Source: Heloderma charlesbogerti (Eukaryota; Chordata; Lepidosauria; Squamata; Helodermatidae). Taken from it: a stretch of DNA of 64,000 nucleotides. Under the pieces are notes generated by a model. That model had not been told where the DNA came from. It ran no database searches and worked only from the letters and a program-made list of their open reading frames with translations. The translations under genes and the position numbers were made by a program. Every line of letters starts with the position of its first letter. The first letter of the stretch is position 1. Shown here one piece after another: positions 44,542 through 57,005 of the stretch. The DNA is taken from NCBI GenBank assembly GCA_026122225.1, contig JANEZZ010001374.1:496001-560000 (forward strand). The letters are read 5' to 3'.

Positions 44542-45146
44542 GTGTATAAAAAAATAAAAGATTGAAAGACTAACAACATAGTATTAAACATATATTTTAA
44601 GCTAAATGTTTTGGTAGCTATGCTGTTAAAAGGGTATCAGGAGTGGCAGTTTGGAATACCTGGAGATGAAAGTTCTTTGGGAGAAAAAACAGAGGTATGA
44701 TTGGTATAATGCTTACAAATTGTCCTCCAGATTAAGGCCGCTTGGACTAAGAGTTCTGCTCTACAGATCCAGAAATTTTCCCTTTTGTCAAACATATCAG
44801 GGGCTTTTGTTTGTTCTATTGGAACCAACTGTAAATCCAAGAGACTATGTGCAGGAGAATTGAAATTTCTTGTTAACGGGCCACTCCAGGCTTTTTGTAA
44901 GAATTGCAGATTTGCAGTTACAAAATGTGTGGTTTCCATAACCACAAATCTGCGATTCTGCCTAAATCTGGAAGATAATTCATAAACATTACACCAATCA
45001 TACCTCTTCTTTTTTCTCCTAAGGAACTTTCATCTCCACACATTCCAAACTGCACCTACTGATGAAGGCGAAAGCTGAAACATTTAGCTGAAAATATATT
45101 TTTTTAATACGCTGTTGTTAAGTCTTCCGATCTTTCTTATACATTT
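44542..45146. mobile_element. Large fold-back element between SULF2 and NCOA3
   Basis: The left arm at 44542-44712 and right arm at 44988-45146 are inverted copies with mismatches and small gaps. Examples: ggagatgaaagttctttggg against ccctaaggaactttcatctcc-like sequence, and acatttagctgaaaatatat against atatattttaagctaaatgt. The central spacer is about 275 bases with its own ccgcttgg/acaaatctgc palindromes. No transposase. Confidence 0.75.
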
Positions 45147-45734
45147 ACCTTAAGACTGACTGCATCCACGGCAGATCCAGAGCCTCCTTGTTGTTTTGCT
45201 GTTGTGCTGCTTTATACCAACTTCCCTCTCTTACACTGTGTGAGTGAATAAAAAAGGACTTGCACCTACCTTTGTCTCTGGTGGTCATCTCAGGAGGCAG
45301 ATTGGATAGGAAGATAATACTAACACAACAAAGATCCCCTTATTTCCTCATATGCAGGTGGATATTCGCACTGGTTTCTGCTTTTTTTCCTCAAGTACCA
45401 TAACAATATTATTTTAACTATATGTTGAAGGTGGCAATGACAACTGTTAATTATTGTGCGAGATAAAACTGCGTTACTGAAGAAGTCTTAAAACTTTATT
45501 AAAACTGGTTGCATTCCAGTCACGAAACCCATGTTAGAATCACTGGCAGAATAGATTTCTTACGAGTCTCCAAATCTGCTCCAAATTTGACCCTACGTAA
45601 TGTTAACCTCTTTTCCAGGATTGAGCCAAATCTGGGGAGTAAAAATACAGGTTTACTTCACTGCTGAAAAGATAAGAAAGGAAAAAAGCCTGTATCTGAT
45701 AACTGAAGAGCTAATTAAGTCACCAAGCTCCAGT

Positions 45735-48700
45735 TTCAAATAGAAACCTTTATTTACATTATTATTAACATCAAAACAAAACAAAAATCAGAAAAATGAC
45801 CATATGACCAACTTTTTTTAATGTCAGCCCACAGAAGGCCTTTTTGTGATGTAAAGATCAATTATCACAAGCAATATTTAATGTAAACTAACTTTAGAGT
45901 AAATTCTCAATACTGTAGGCCTTTCTCCTGAGATATTAAGAAATATTGCTCTCAGTTGAATGGTTTCATAATTTCTGAGCTGCTGTCACATGACAGTCTG
46001 CTACTAAATTCTGTGTGCTAACTGGTGCAACATTCAAATAGTTTTGTTACTAAAGTAAAATCACAACGAATAAGGTAGAAAAGGTTTATGTATCTTGACA
46101 CACAAATGTGTTTGACAGTTCATATGATGTGGTAAGAATGGACTTAATATAGAGACAATGACTTCAGAAAGCACCAATACCAAACTAAGCTTATTGTCCC
46201 AATCAGCCTTGTTTGCTGCACCATTTGGCCAATTTACACACCATGTTATCAACACTGAATTGCCACAGAATGAGGGTTTTAAAACATGCACTTTTGATGA
46301 CAGATAGGATCATCTGTATCAGCAGTGCTTAGAATATTCCTGACAATACCAATTCAAAACACAATTTTTTAAAGGTGTGATTATTTTTCTTTTAGCAAGT
46401 AAACTAAAATCTTTGGAATCAGCAAAAAGTAGTAACTGGGCATGGGGAAGATAACACCCTAAAGAGCAGATGAACCAGTGAACAGCAGATACCACTACAT
46501 TTCAGAAATACAAACAGAATTACTCAAAATGAAAAAGGACAACAAATAATGTGTAACATTGGGAGATCACATTAGCAAAAGCAACTGCTGTCATCAATTA
46601 CCATTAACACCTACAAAAGTTAAACGATAGCCTATTCTGATTTTATAGGCTCTCAGAGGTTATTTTACCATGAGGTTCCACTGGTAGAATCAAAAGGTGT
46701 CTTCTGAAAAGTTGAAAAATATTTTCTCTCACTTTAATTATAAGGATCTACAAAACCATAAATGCCCTAATCTGGAGGCACCTTGTATGCAAAAAAATTC
46801 TGATGTGCACAATATTTCCTCGCCCACTTTAATGCTGGGGCCAGCTACACCTCTACAGTGAGGTGTGTATGTGGAATTTGGGCTGATTTATCGTTTAAGG
46901 AAGAACTCAAAGTGAGTCATCACTTTAAAAATTCCATTTAACAAATCCATTATCTTGCATATTAAAAGAGAATTACAAAAAAATTAAAGGATGAGGAAGC
47001 TCTTGGATACATGGGGGGATTCAATGTGCACAGCAGAACACACACAGAATTCTGGACCAGAACCCCACTGTTTGAATTACAATCTTACTGAAGTTAAATA
47101 CAATAGCTGGGTGGACTATACAGAACAGGAAATATTTAAACCTGTTCTCAGGATAGTAGCAGCTTTTGAGAGGGGTGCAGGGATAACAGAGCAATTTCTG
47201 CACTAAATAATTCTGTCCCTTAGGACAGAATTGCAAGCTTCTGCAAAATGAAGCTGAGCTTTCATTTCAAATCAAATAATCAAAATCACCACTTTGCATA
47301 TTCAGGAGAAACTGGATTGAATATGCAATGGGAATAGTAAAAGCACTTGCCACACTGCTTCAAACATTTTGGCCTGCCTATCTATTGAAAGATCCTGTTC
47401 TGAACCACTATGACTTGTTTTGAAGGGGGGGGGTCTATATATCTTCATTTATATGACATGAAACTGCCAGAGAAAATTATGGTGTTTCTGACCTCCAAAT
47501 ATGGATAAACGATATGAAGGAAATTGTTTAGAAAATAAATATATTTGTTACCAGTACATCAGTTAAATGTGATACATCTAATTAACTGCTGCAAAAAAGT
47601 TTGGATATTTAAATATCATCAGATGTGCATCCTGATGATAGAAAATGTTTAACACACACAAAAACAACATGTTCAGAACACCACTAAGGCTTAATTAGAA
47701 GTTAACCAAATGTCCTGGAGCAGAGGCTCTTTCATTGAAAAAACAAGTTATATTAAAATTCCAGAAATTGTCATGACAGCTAAAAAAGAGCCTTTTTTGT
47801 CATCAAATTGCCCTCTATAAGAAAAAGTAACAAAGTGCACACTTAAGGTGTAGAGAAAATATTAAAAGACCACTAAAATATGAACAAATGATCTCTTAAA
47901 AAGCCATTACATAAAGTTCTAAATAAACTATTAGAAATCAATGAAAAGAGGATTAAGGGCCACAGTTACCCAACTCCAAACCCATTTAAATTAAAAAAGT
48001 ATCTATTTGGACAACTTTGACTAAACTGAGTTTACAGAAATCATCTTTGTTAAATATTTAGCTTCACAAACTCTGCAAAAATGAGTTAGTGGCCTACAAA
48101 AGTCATATATATATAGTACAACACCTTAAGATCATATTTACAAAATTTATTCACAAAGAAAATTTATCTTAGAACTGCAATGCCTTGCCTTGAGTTTTGT
48201 GATGTTTTTAATGGCAAAACGTCATGTGATTATTGCTCAAATTTCCGTATCAGTAACATGGAATAGTAATTTAAATTGGTATTGAAAGGGGGCATGAACT
48301 CGCCTATTTTTATATCCATTGATTCATTATTAAAGGTATTGCATTGACCCATTACGTACAGCATTTTATAAAGTGCACAAAACTGCACATCAATGTGGAA
48401 ATCTTTATCATCATTATACATATTTAATCTCTCCATAACCCTTTGGCATCAAAGAGCATGATTCAGAGGCTGCAACACCTCATTTGTATTGCCTCTTGCA
48501 TGTCAGACGTCCAACACCAAGATTAACAGCAGCATGAATGTTCAGAGCTTTGTTTTGTTTTTAAATCAAGGCCAGGTACTACATTCTGTCAGAGGCTCTT
48601 TCCATAGAACTCGGGACTATTACCAGTGTTTGTCCAGGCACTTTGGTCTGCCTGTAGATAAGGGCTTTGGATAGCTACAAAACTGGTATACAGAGTCTAC

Positions 48701-48997
48701 CCATCACATTTACTCATGTGCCATTGCCAAATTCATGTTGCTAGAGGCAGAGTGCCAAAATAATATTTGACATTTTTGTTTTTTTACATTATACAGTGAT
48801 ACTTTGCTTCTACCCCACCTTTCCCCCAACTCCAAAGTCCATAACTTATGAAGTCACTTAGGACATCTTCATGGAAACAGAAGTGGTATTTCCATAAGGC
48901 TAGTACATGTTGCTATGAAGCTCATGTGCACTTTTCTGTAATACTTAGTTCACCATCATCTATGGCATCTGCCTACTAGGAGACTGCAGTTGTGATG
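45735..48997 (-). other. NCOA3: NCOA3 3' UTR
   Basis: About 3.3 kb of AT-rich, largely repeat-free sequence follows the TGA on the minus strand. AATAAA (plus-strand TTTATT at 45749-45754) is a good distal polyadenylation signal. Another, near 48142-48147, could give a short UTR of about 0.85 kb. The length fits the long UTR of mammalian NCOA3. I see no gene on the plus strand here. Confidence 0.55.
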
Positions 48998-49009
48998 TCA
49001 GCAGTATTT
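48998..49009 (-). CDS. NCOA3: NCOA3 last coding exon: KYC stop
   Basis: The acceptor is gtttttctgcag|AAATACTGCTGA. It adds only Lys-Tyr-Cys and stop, the conserved p160 end (GPDQ|KYC). The rest of this exon is 3' UTR. Confidence 0.95.
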   Translation of the reverse strand, partial: KYC

Positions 49010-52000
49010 CTGCAGAAAAACAACATAGAACAAAGAGCAAATATGAGATAAACTTTGTAATCAAGCAAAACTTGTGCTACAATTCTGAAGACTACGGAAT
49101 AGAAGCATAAGTAAATGATAAGTAATCAGTGCTTTAGAGGAATACAAATGGGTTTCTGTGTGTTTGGGAGGGAATGGGCTACTGAAGGACATTTTTATTA
49201 TTTATTTAAAACATTTGTATCATTAAGATCTCAGGGCGGTGTGCAGATAAAATCAATTTAAACAGTATAAAACAATAAATAATTTAAACACCTAAAACCA
49301 TATTAAACCATTAAACAAGCTAATACCAATTAAAATTGAAAACAATAAAACGGTAAAACAGTGTACAACTCTAGGGAATGCATTTAGTCCTCAAAGGCTT
49401 TGGTAAAAAGCCATGTTTTAACTTGACGCCAAAATGAAACCAGTGTATGCTCCAACTGGGCCTCCAAGGGGAGGGCATTCCACAACCAGGGTGCCACAGC
49501 ACAGACGCCCCTCTCCCATGTCCCAATATAGTGGGTCATGAGATATTACACCATTAGGCAAGGAACCCAAACTCTGGTGGCTTCCTTGAGTTAATCTACT
49601 TGTGTTATAGTTGTTCCATAGCAGTTTCACATTTTTGTGTAAAACCAATGATAACCTTTTTCAGCAAGAGAAATTTGAAAGGTAGGAAAAATAAGGAAAG
49701 GTGCACAGTGACCAAAAAGAACAACCTTCCAAGTCAAATCTATTTGCTGAGCCAGGACATGAAAAGGCTGAAGAGTGTCTATGAATGTTCTCTAAGTATT
49801 GGTACTTTAAAGGGCTGTGCAATTTCTACAAGAACCAATTGTTATAGCCATCTTACCTGGTCTGGACCCATGGGCATTCCTGACATAGGCATAGTATTAA
49901 TATTCATTTGCCCCATGTGACCCCCATTACTGTTCATGTGCATCATGTTATAAGTTGCAGGGTTCCCTGGATGGCTGAACTGTTGCTGTGGAAAAGAACT
50001 AGAGGGCACAAGAACAAGAGAGAGGCTTTTAAGAGAGGCTCTTAATTAATGCTCCAACGTCATATATTGGAGCATTAACAACTTCAGCAACTGGGATGGT
50101 ACAAGATACTAGCACTAAATAGATATCAATATTGCATTATTACTCTGGACTGGATTTTTTTCAACCCAAAGAGCACAAGTTCAGTTATGTTAAAAATGCC
50201 AATCTAAAGATTAAATTTTTATTTCCTGATCACATTGCATTTTGCTCAAAGTTCTTAAAATCTATACACCTTGCTAAAGGATCCATATCTTTAGGATCTA
50301 GTAGATCCTTAGGTTTCATTTGAGCACTAGAGTTGGCATGCTCAATACAGCTTGGAATAATCTTGTTTCCATTTGGCCTCAGTTCAGTAATTTCAGATTC
50401 AATCTGGGATACAGATAAAAGGTTGTTTTATATATAGCATTGCGATTACACATATAAAACCTGCTAGCCCTTCCAACCATCAGTTCAGTTCTGCCAACCC
50501 CAAGAATCTGGGCAAGATGTAAGGGTATAAAATGACTACCTTCCAGTTTATATTTTTAAAAAGCACATAATCCATCTTGTTAAAAACTGCCTTTTTTCAG
50601 TTTATCTAAAAATTGAACATCTGTGTTATCCATATTCACAGACTTCTTTTGAAAACACTAGCTGAGATTTTTCTTTCTCACCTGCTCCTGGCCATACTTC
50701 CTGATGGCCAGCCCTTCATCTCAGGAGATGGATACATCGGTGTAGCCTGAGGATGCTGCATCATGGGATTTTGTGAGGGTCCCATTCTTTGAGCCATCAT
50801 GGGATTAGGAGGGCTTGATACCCTACTAAAGGCAGGATCTGGTTGCTGGCTCATTCCTTACAAAGCAAATAAGGTAACAGTTTGGTGATTATTTTTAAAC
50901 ACTTATGATTCTACATACTTTTGTTGAAGAAGGAAAATATTTCATAAAGCCTTCCTTCACAAAACTGTTGAGCTGTTGACATGTTCCACTCAGTATGGGA
51001 TTCTGGTGAGATTTAGGCATTTCACCCAGGTGGAACTCAACATGGAGAACTTCCTGCATTCTTCCTGGATTCTGTTCAGTTCCAACAGGTCCTCTGATCA
51101 TACTACCCTTGTGCAAAAGCCTCTAGTTGCTGGCACTATAAGCACTGGTGAGATCTGCTGCCCCTCTCCCATCTAGCATAAGTGGTATGGTCTTGAATAA
51201 TATTTTGGTAATTTTGCTGATGCTGAATTAGGTCTGTGTCTAATTTATCAAATACTACATGTTTCTTCCAGTAAACCAAAGCTTTACGCTATCTGTGGAA
51301 TTTACATTGGTTCTCCTCTGCCCCCCCCCCCCCAATTGCTACCTCTGGTAAGCTTGCAGAATTTGGATTTCAAGGTTGTAGAATTCTTCTTGACCTGATT
51401 CAGTCAAATGGCCCCTGAGTAAGACACTTAGGAGCATAGAACAAAAGAGAGACCAGCAAGAAATGCCTCTTGTGGAAAGGCAATGCTGTTCAGGAGAATT
51501 CCACCTTCAGTCCCAGGTTAGTGCTAAAGCCTCACCTAAGGTGCTGGCACCAGCCCTGTATGGCCTCCAGAGTCCCTTTCCTCTAACATGCTGGCCCTGT
51601 TTTCCTCAGTTTCACTTGGTCCCCTAAACAGGATTTAGCCATCCAACAACGACTATCACATGTAAGCTTAATTAGATGACTGCAGCTATGATTTGCTAAA
51701 GCTAAGCTTTTTTTAAATTCCAGGTATAGCAAACTAGAATGACAAATTTAAAATGCTTGTTGTTTGCTATCAGATCCTGTTTGCAGCAGAGGAAGAGGAA
51801 TTTTTAAACACTTAAGAAATGACTAACTGATCATTCAAATCAAAGTCTCACAACGGTGAAGGGAGCCACTGAGTTGTGAAATGAATGTACAGATGAAGAT
51901 AATCAACTGTACAGAGTATCTCTGGCAATGTTATTTTAGATCATTTGATTGCAGAATGTCAATTTCCTCTAAGTCTCCCTTTTCCCTAAAATATCCTGCT

Positions 52001-55000
52001 TAATTATTTATAGCAATATCTCCATCTTAACCCTTTTATGTAATTCATTTAGGTCAATGGGACCTATGGGAAATAGAATGAAATAAGAAAACACTGGAAC
52101 AGTAGAACAAGTACCATAATTTGATGGGTAAGAAAATTGCTGGGGTGGAACTGGAGCCATCGGAGGGCCCGTAACAGCACCATCCATGCTTCCTGAGGCA
52201 GTCACACTTGGGGGAGGACTGAAGGCCTGAGGCTGCTGCTGCTGCATCATCATAGCCATCCTCTGCTGTCTGATGTGATGACTTATTAACTCCCTGTTTC
52301 GCTGAGCCACCATCTGAGCATTAAGGAAGCCTTGCTGCTAATAATACCAAAACAGAAACAGGAAAAAAATGCATTATAGAAAAAGGACTATTCAGATCAC
52401 CAGAACAATAAAAATTATTTAGTGTTTTATGCTAATAGGCAGCACTGGAGTTTATGTTAAGAAGTACAATACTCTGTGATTATTTTTCTTGGAAATGGAA
52501 TGGAACAGTAGAAAGCTGTGCATTCATTCTGCAGAAGTATCACAACCTCTACATCATATATACTAATGTGAACTCATTCTCTAAGTGCTTAGCCTCATGT
52601 AGGCAAAATGGCACCATCCACACTCAAGAAGGAGATACCACTGGGCTTGGGGGCAGTCCAAGGTTTGCAGAAGTATAACAAATGTTTGCAGGAGGGAGGG
52701 GACCCCAAAGGGTTGAATGAGGACAAAGCATGCTCAGTTGTCATGGGATGCTAAGTTGATTATGGTGGCGGGGGGGCTGGAAAACCATGAAGGATGGAAT
52801 GGAGTATCCTGGAATAAGACATGGCTGGCTGGCTGGCTGGCTGAAAGCAGGAGCAAGCCATACTGCCTTGGTTTTTGAAGCAGGTTCCACTTGAGTAACA
52901 TTACTAATGAATGATCAGCAGACACTGAATCCCTATTTGCTGGACTAGTGTTGCTCACCAGTCCCAAACTTCTGGCTGATTTTGGGATACCTTTCTATGA
53001 CTGTAGATGACATCAAAAGCCTCATCTATCTAAACAGGAGTTACACCACCGGTGAAATAGCATATTGTAACTCCTATTGAAAGATGCATAAACAGGTATA
53101 GAGAAGGGTGTCAGAACAGAGGACACAGGAATGTGGTGAGATGGAGGAAGAGGGGGCAGAGATAGTGAGGGGCAAAAACATGAAAAGAGCAGAAAGTACA
53201 ACCTTATTTGTAACACTGGTATATAAAAAAAACCACCAATTGCTATGATGAGGATGTTGGCAAAGATGGCGGCGTCAATGACTCACTTGTGATCCCATCT
53301 GAGGAGGCATAACAGGTCTCATCACCGATGCACTACCAGGGTTGGGATTCTCCATTTTCATATCAAGTGTTTGACGGGTCTGATTCAAAAACTGGAGAAA
53401 ATCAAAGCAACGATGTGTAAGAGAATTGTGTCCAAATACATCAAACAGGTTTCTGTAAAACTCATGCTACACTCCAATTCTAGAATATCATAATAATTAA
53501 AATTTAAAATAATTAAAATTCCAAATAGTTGAAAAAGAGAACAGCTCATTCCGTGTGTCTCATTAAGTGTGCTGAAATCCAAAGTACTGAAAGATAAATA
53601 TATTCAATGATCAAAAAACCTACCACTTTAAGACCAGAGTTAAGGCTATCACATGTTAGCTCAAGCTCCACAAATTGGAAGCTTAGGCTGATGCCTTAGT
53701 ACACATGCCCCATGATCAGTAATGATGTTGTGCAATGTCATAAATTGTACTTCCTTACAACTTACCTTCCATGCTCCCAGTTCTCCTGGGTCTTTCAGAC
53801 CCAAATCCAGATGGGGAGGATGGAGTGCCTGAGACCAGCCAAAGATGCCCCTCTTTGTCCTGGTCCTGTATTGCTTTATAAAGCATATAAACTTTAATGT
53901 ATTGCTGGATAAATCCTCCTGTGAGTTGTCTCATGCCTATTTGTTGCTTATAGCCAAGCACAAGTTGTGACCATGCACATCATAATTACTCATCACAGGC
54001 CATGTTTGTTAAGGCATCATCCTTAGCTTCGCTTGAGCCAATATGAGATAGCCATAACTCTGATTTTAAACCCATAGGGTTTTTTAACATTGAATTTCCC
54101 TGGTTTGTAAGAAGGAAATTTATTATTACAGTATTCTGGAAAAAAACCTAAACACTAACAAGTCATTAACTGAGTAGATGTGTACAAATGAATAGATATG
54201 TTTCTGTATGTTCAGAAGTAAGCCTGAGGAACAGTCCAACATACCCTTTCCCTCCCTATCTCCACTTCATCAGTGATCTATCAGTCAGTGAGAGGGATTC
54301 CATCGGGCTTCAAAATTACCTCATGTATTACCGTTTCCTGCTAGCCCTCGCCACTGTCAGAATGTTGACAGGAACTCTGGAATTCCTGTCAAAACACTGG
54401 CAGCATTCTAGCTGCAGAGTGAAACTGAGCATGCTCGACATAACACTGCCAGCATAGGCTTTCATGGGGCAGAAAAACTTTAATAACTTCTGAACCTTTG
54501 CTCAGAAATCCACCAAACCAATGAAAGGCTCATCTCAACAAACCTGAATAAAGTACATCAGTAGTTTTCACGAACATTTGAAAGGCATATATGATATGCC
54601 AAGCCTTAGCTTGGAGTAAAAAGTAGAAATGTGTGAATTTTCAGCTTGTTTTTAACTTGTACCTGTGGCAATTTCTATCAGATCACTTGAAATTTTGCAC
54701 AATTCATTCAGTTCAATTCATTCAGTTCATTCAATTCATGGATGCCAAATTTCACATTATTAGCTAAATGGGTATTTTATAAGCAGTAGAATTATAAGGC
54801 TTATAGAGGCAGAACCTTGGGGAGGGGGGCTCACATGATCTCAAAGGGCACTCCCATGCTGCTTTAATAAACCTAAGCATTCGTTTTTATTTTCATACTT
54901 AACCAGAATTACTAGGAAAAGTATAATTCCAAGAACAAACATGTCATTGTTTTCATCAGTCTAAAGCCCAACCATGCATATTCTCAGAAATTACATTACT

Positions 55001-56964
55001 GGATGGAAAATAAGCAATACAATACTGAGGAATGAATGTCACTGTGTGTATGGAATATCAGGTCAGGGTGAAAGAAAGATAACCATTGTTATATTTAGGT
55101 AATATAATCCATTGCCTTGCTCTTTGCCAAGACAAAATAGTCCCCTCTTTAGAACAGTGCTAAAATATTAGACCAGGTTACCTGTTGTCCTTGAAGCCTC
55201 TGTTGGAGCTGCATGCGGAGCTGCTTTGGTGTGTTGGTTCTGGGCCTCATGACACTTGCTCTGGGATGCATACTTTGCATTGGAAAATTGCTCTGCTGGT
55301 TCATTTGATTCATCACAGTGTTAAAGGTCGCCTGTTGGCCCTGCATGCTACTAAAACCCCCTGGCATTGCTGTTCCCTGTCCTTGATAGGGCTGGCCATA
55401 TATTGGAGGCTTCTGGTCAATCATTACTGTAGATTCTTGGCCATGAAATGATTCTTGTTTGGATTCCAAAGCTTGTCCCTTTAAAAGAACATAGAACTTG
55501 CAAATATTTCATACTCTGCAACAGTATATTAAGTATTTTAAAAGAGTTATACAGAAGAATTTTATATTATATTTGGGGGTTGTTGTGGGGGGGGAGACCA
55601 AGGACCTCAAAAGACAGTATATGGCCAGGAGGGAAACTGGTAGGTATGGTTATCAAAAGTATTAGCACCTATTCCAATATTTAATATTCCGTGGATACTT
55701 GCAGGATTCTCCAGAAATCCTGTGAAAACTGTTAACTTCTGCAGTAAGTTCTGTTTTGTGAAATCTCTGCTGACATATAATTGCAGACGCCAGAAAGCAC
55801 AGCTATTGAGCCTGAGTTATTGCAGTTAAAATCACATTAACAAAATCTATTACCTGTCAGCCAGTTTTGAAAGTCAGGCTTCACTTGCTTAGAGCCGTTA
55901 ATCTGTCACCATTACAGTATTCCATAACCACGGCTGCCATTGTAGAAAAGGTACAGGCACACTTAATTACAATGTCGTATTGGCACAATTACAAGGAGAT
56001 GACATACAATTTTTAGATGAGAGGACTTGGCTTGATTTGCTAAAGACAAACATCTTCTCGCTGTGGATATTTTTTAGAGGGCACTGCAAATATGTTTATT
56101 GAAGTCCAACAAATTGAATTCAGCCCACCAGTACTTTGATCAGCCTCCTGCTTTTATTACCTGCCTAGATCTGCAAGAACACCTGGCAGGCTTTAAATAC
56201 ATGCATGGAGGGCTGTGTTCCACTTTGGGGCAGGGTGGAGTTGCAGAAGTCTATAATACAGAAAACCAATTGTCATGCAAGATAAGGATCTACAAAGTTC
56301 TGGAGGAAGAGGTGTACTAGGTTTCCCCCCATACACTTGAAGTGCATTCAACACACTGAAAAATGAGCTCCTCAAGAGCACGGATGACTTACTTGATTTA
56401 CAAGATCAGGAATTCCTAAGGCTCTATCAATTTCTTCAAGACTGGTGACATCTGTACTACTCAGCAATGTGTGCAGTTGATCTAGAAGAGCCCTTTCATC
56501 ACTTTGGCCATCGACATTCGGAGCAGTATATAAGAGGTCATCCAAGGAATTCCTAACTACTTGCCTAGGAAAGTCAAGACGTTACATCTGTTAAGAATAC
56601 TGATCAGAGGATACATACATTCACACAGCATCTTATCATTCAGTGACATGAAGGCTCTTCATAGGGATTATATTTTTCTACTGTATACAAGTGAAAAAGT
56701 GATATATTCCTGGTGTCATTTCACAAGTGAGCAAGATGTTGGAAACTGAAAGCAAGATGCTCTATGCCACAATGCTATTATCAACTTTGATAAACAATTA
56801 ATTCTGAGGAGTCCCCATGACAACATCGGAGACTAAGATAGCGAAAACATTAGGGACATAATGTAAGAATTTGCCATGCTGGATCAGAAAAAAATGGTTC
56901 ATCTAGTGTGTGTGTGTGTGTGTGTGTGTGTATGTATGCGTGTATGTATGTATGTATGTATGTA

Positions 56965-57005
<41 letters not shown>

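Larger units (their letters stand above)
43286..45734. other. Intergenic gap between convergent SULF2 and NCOA3
   Basis: No gene is seen. It holds AT-rich sequence, a fold-back repeat at 43958-44085 and the large fold-back element at 44542-45146. Either gene's 3' UTR may extend into it. From memory, the human 3' ends of these genes nearly touch or overlap. Confidence 0.5.

Noticed and set aside
44547..44554. AATAAA as the SULF2 polyadenylation signal
   Set aside because: It lies within the arm of the fold-back element and more than 2 kb past the stop. The 43258 signal is simpler.
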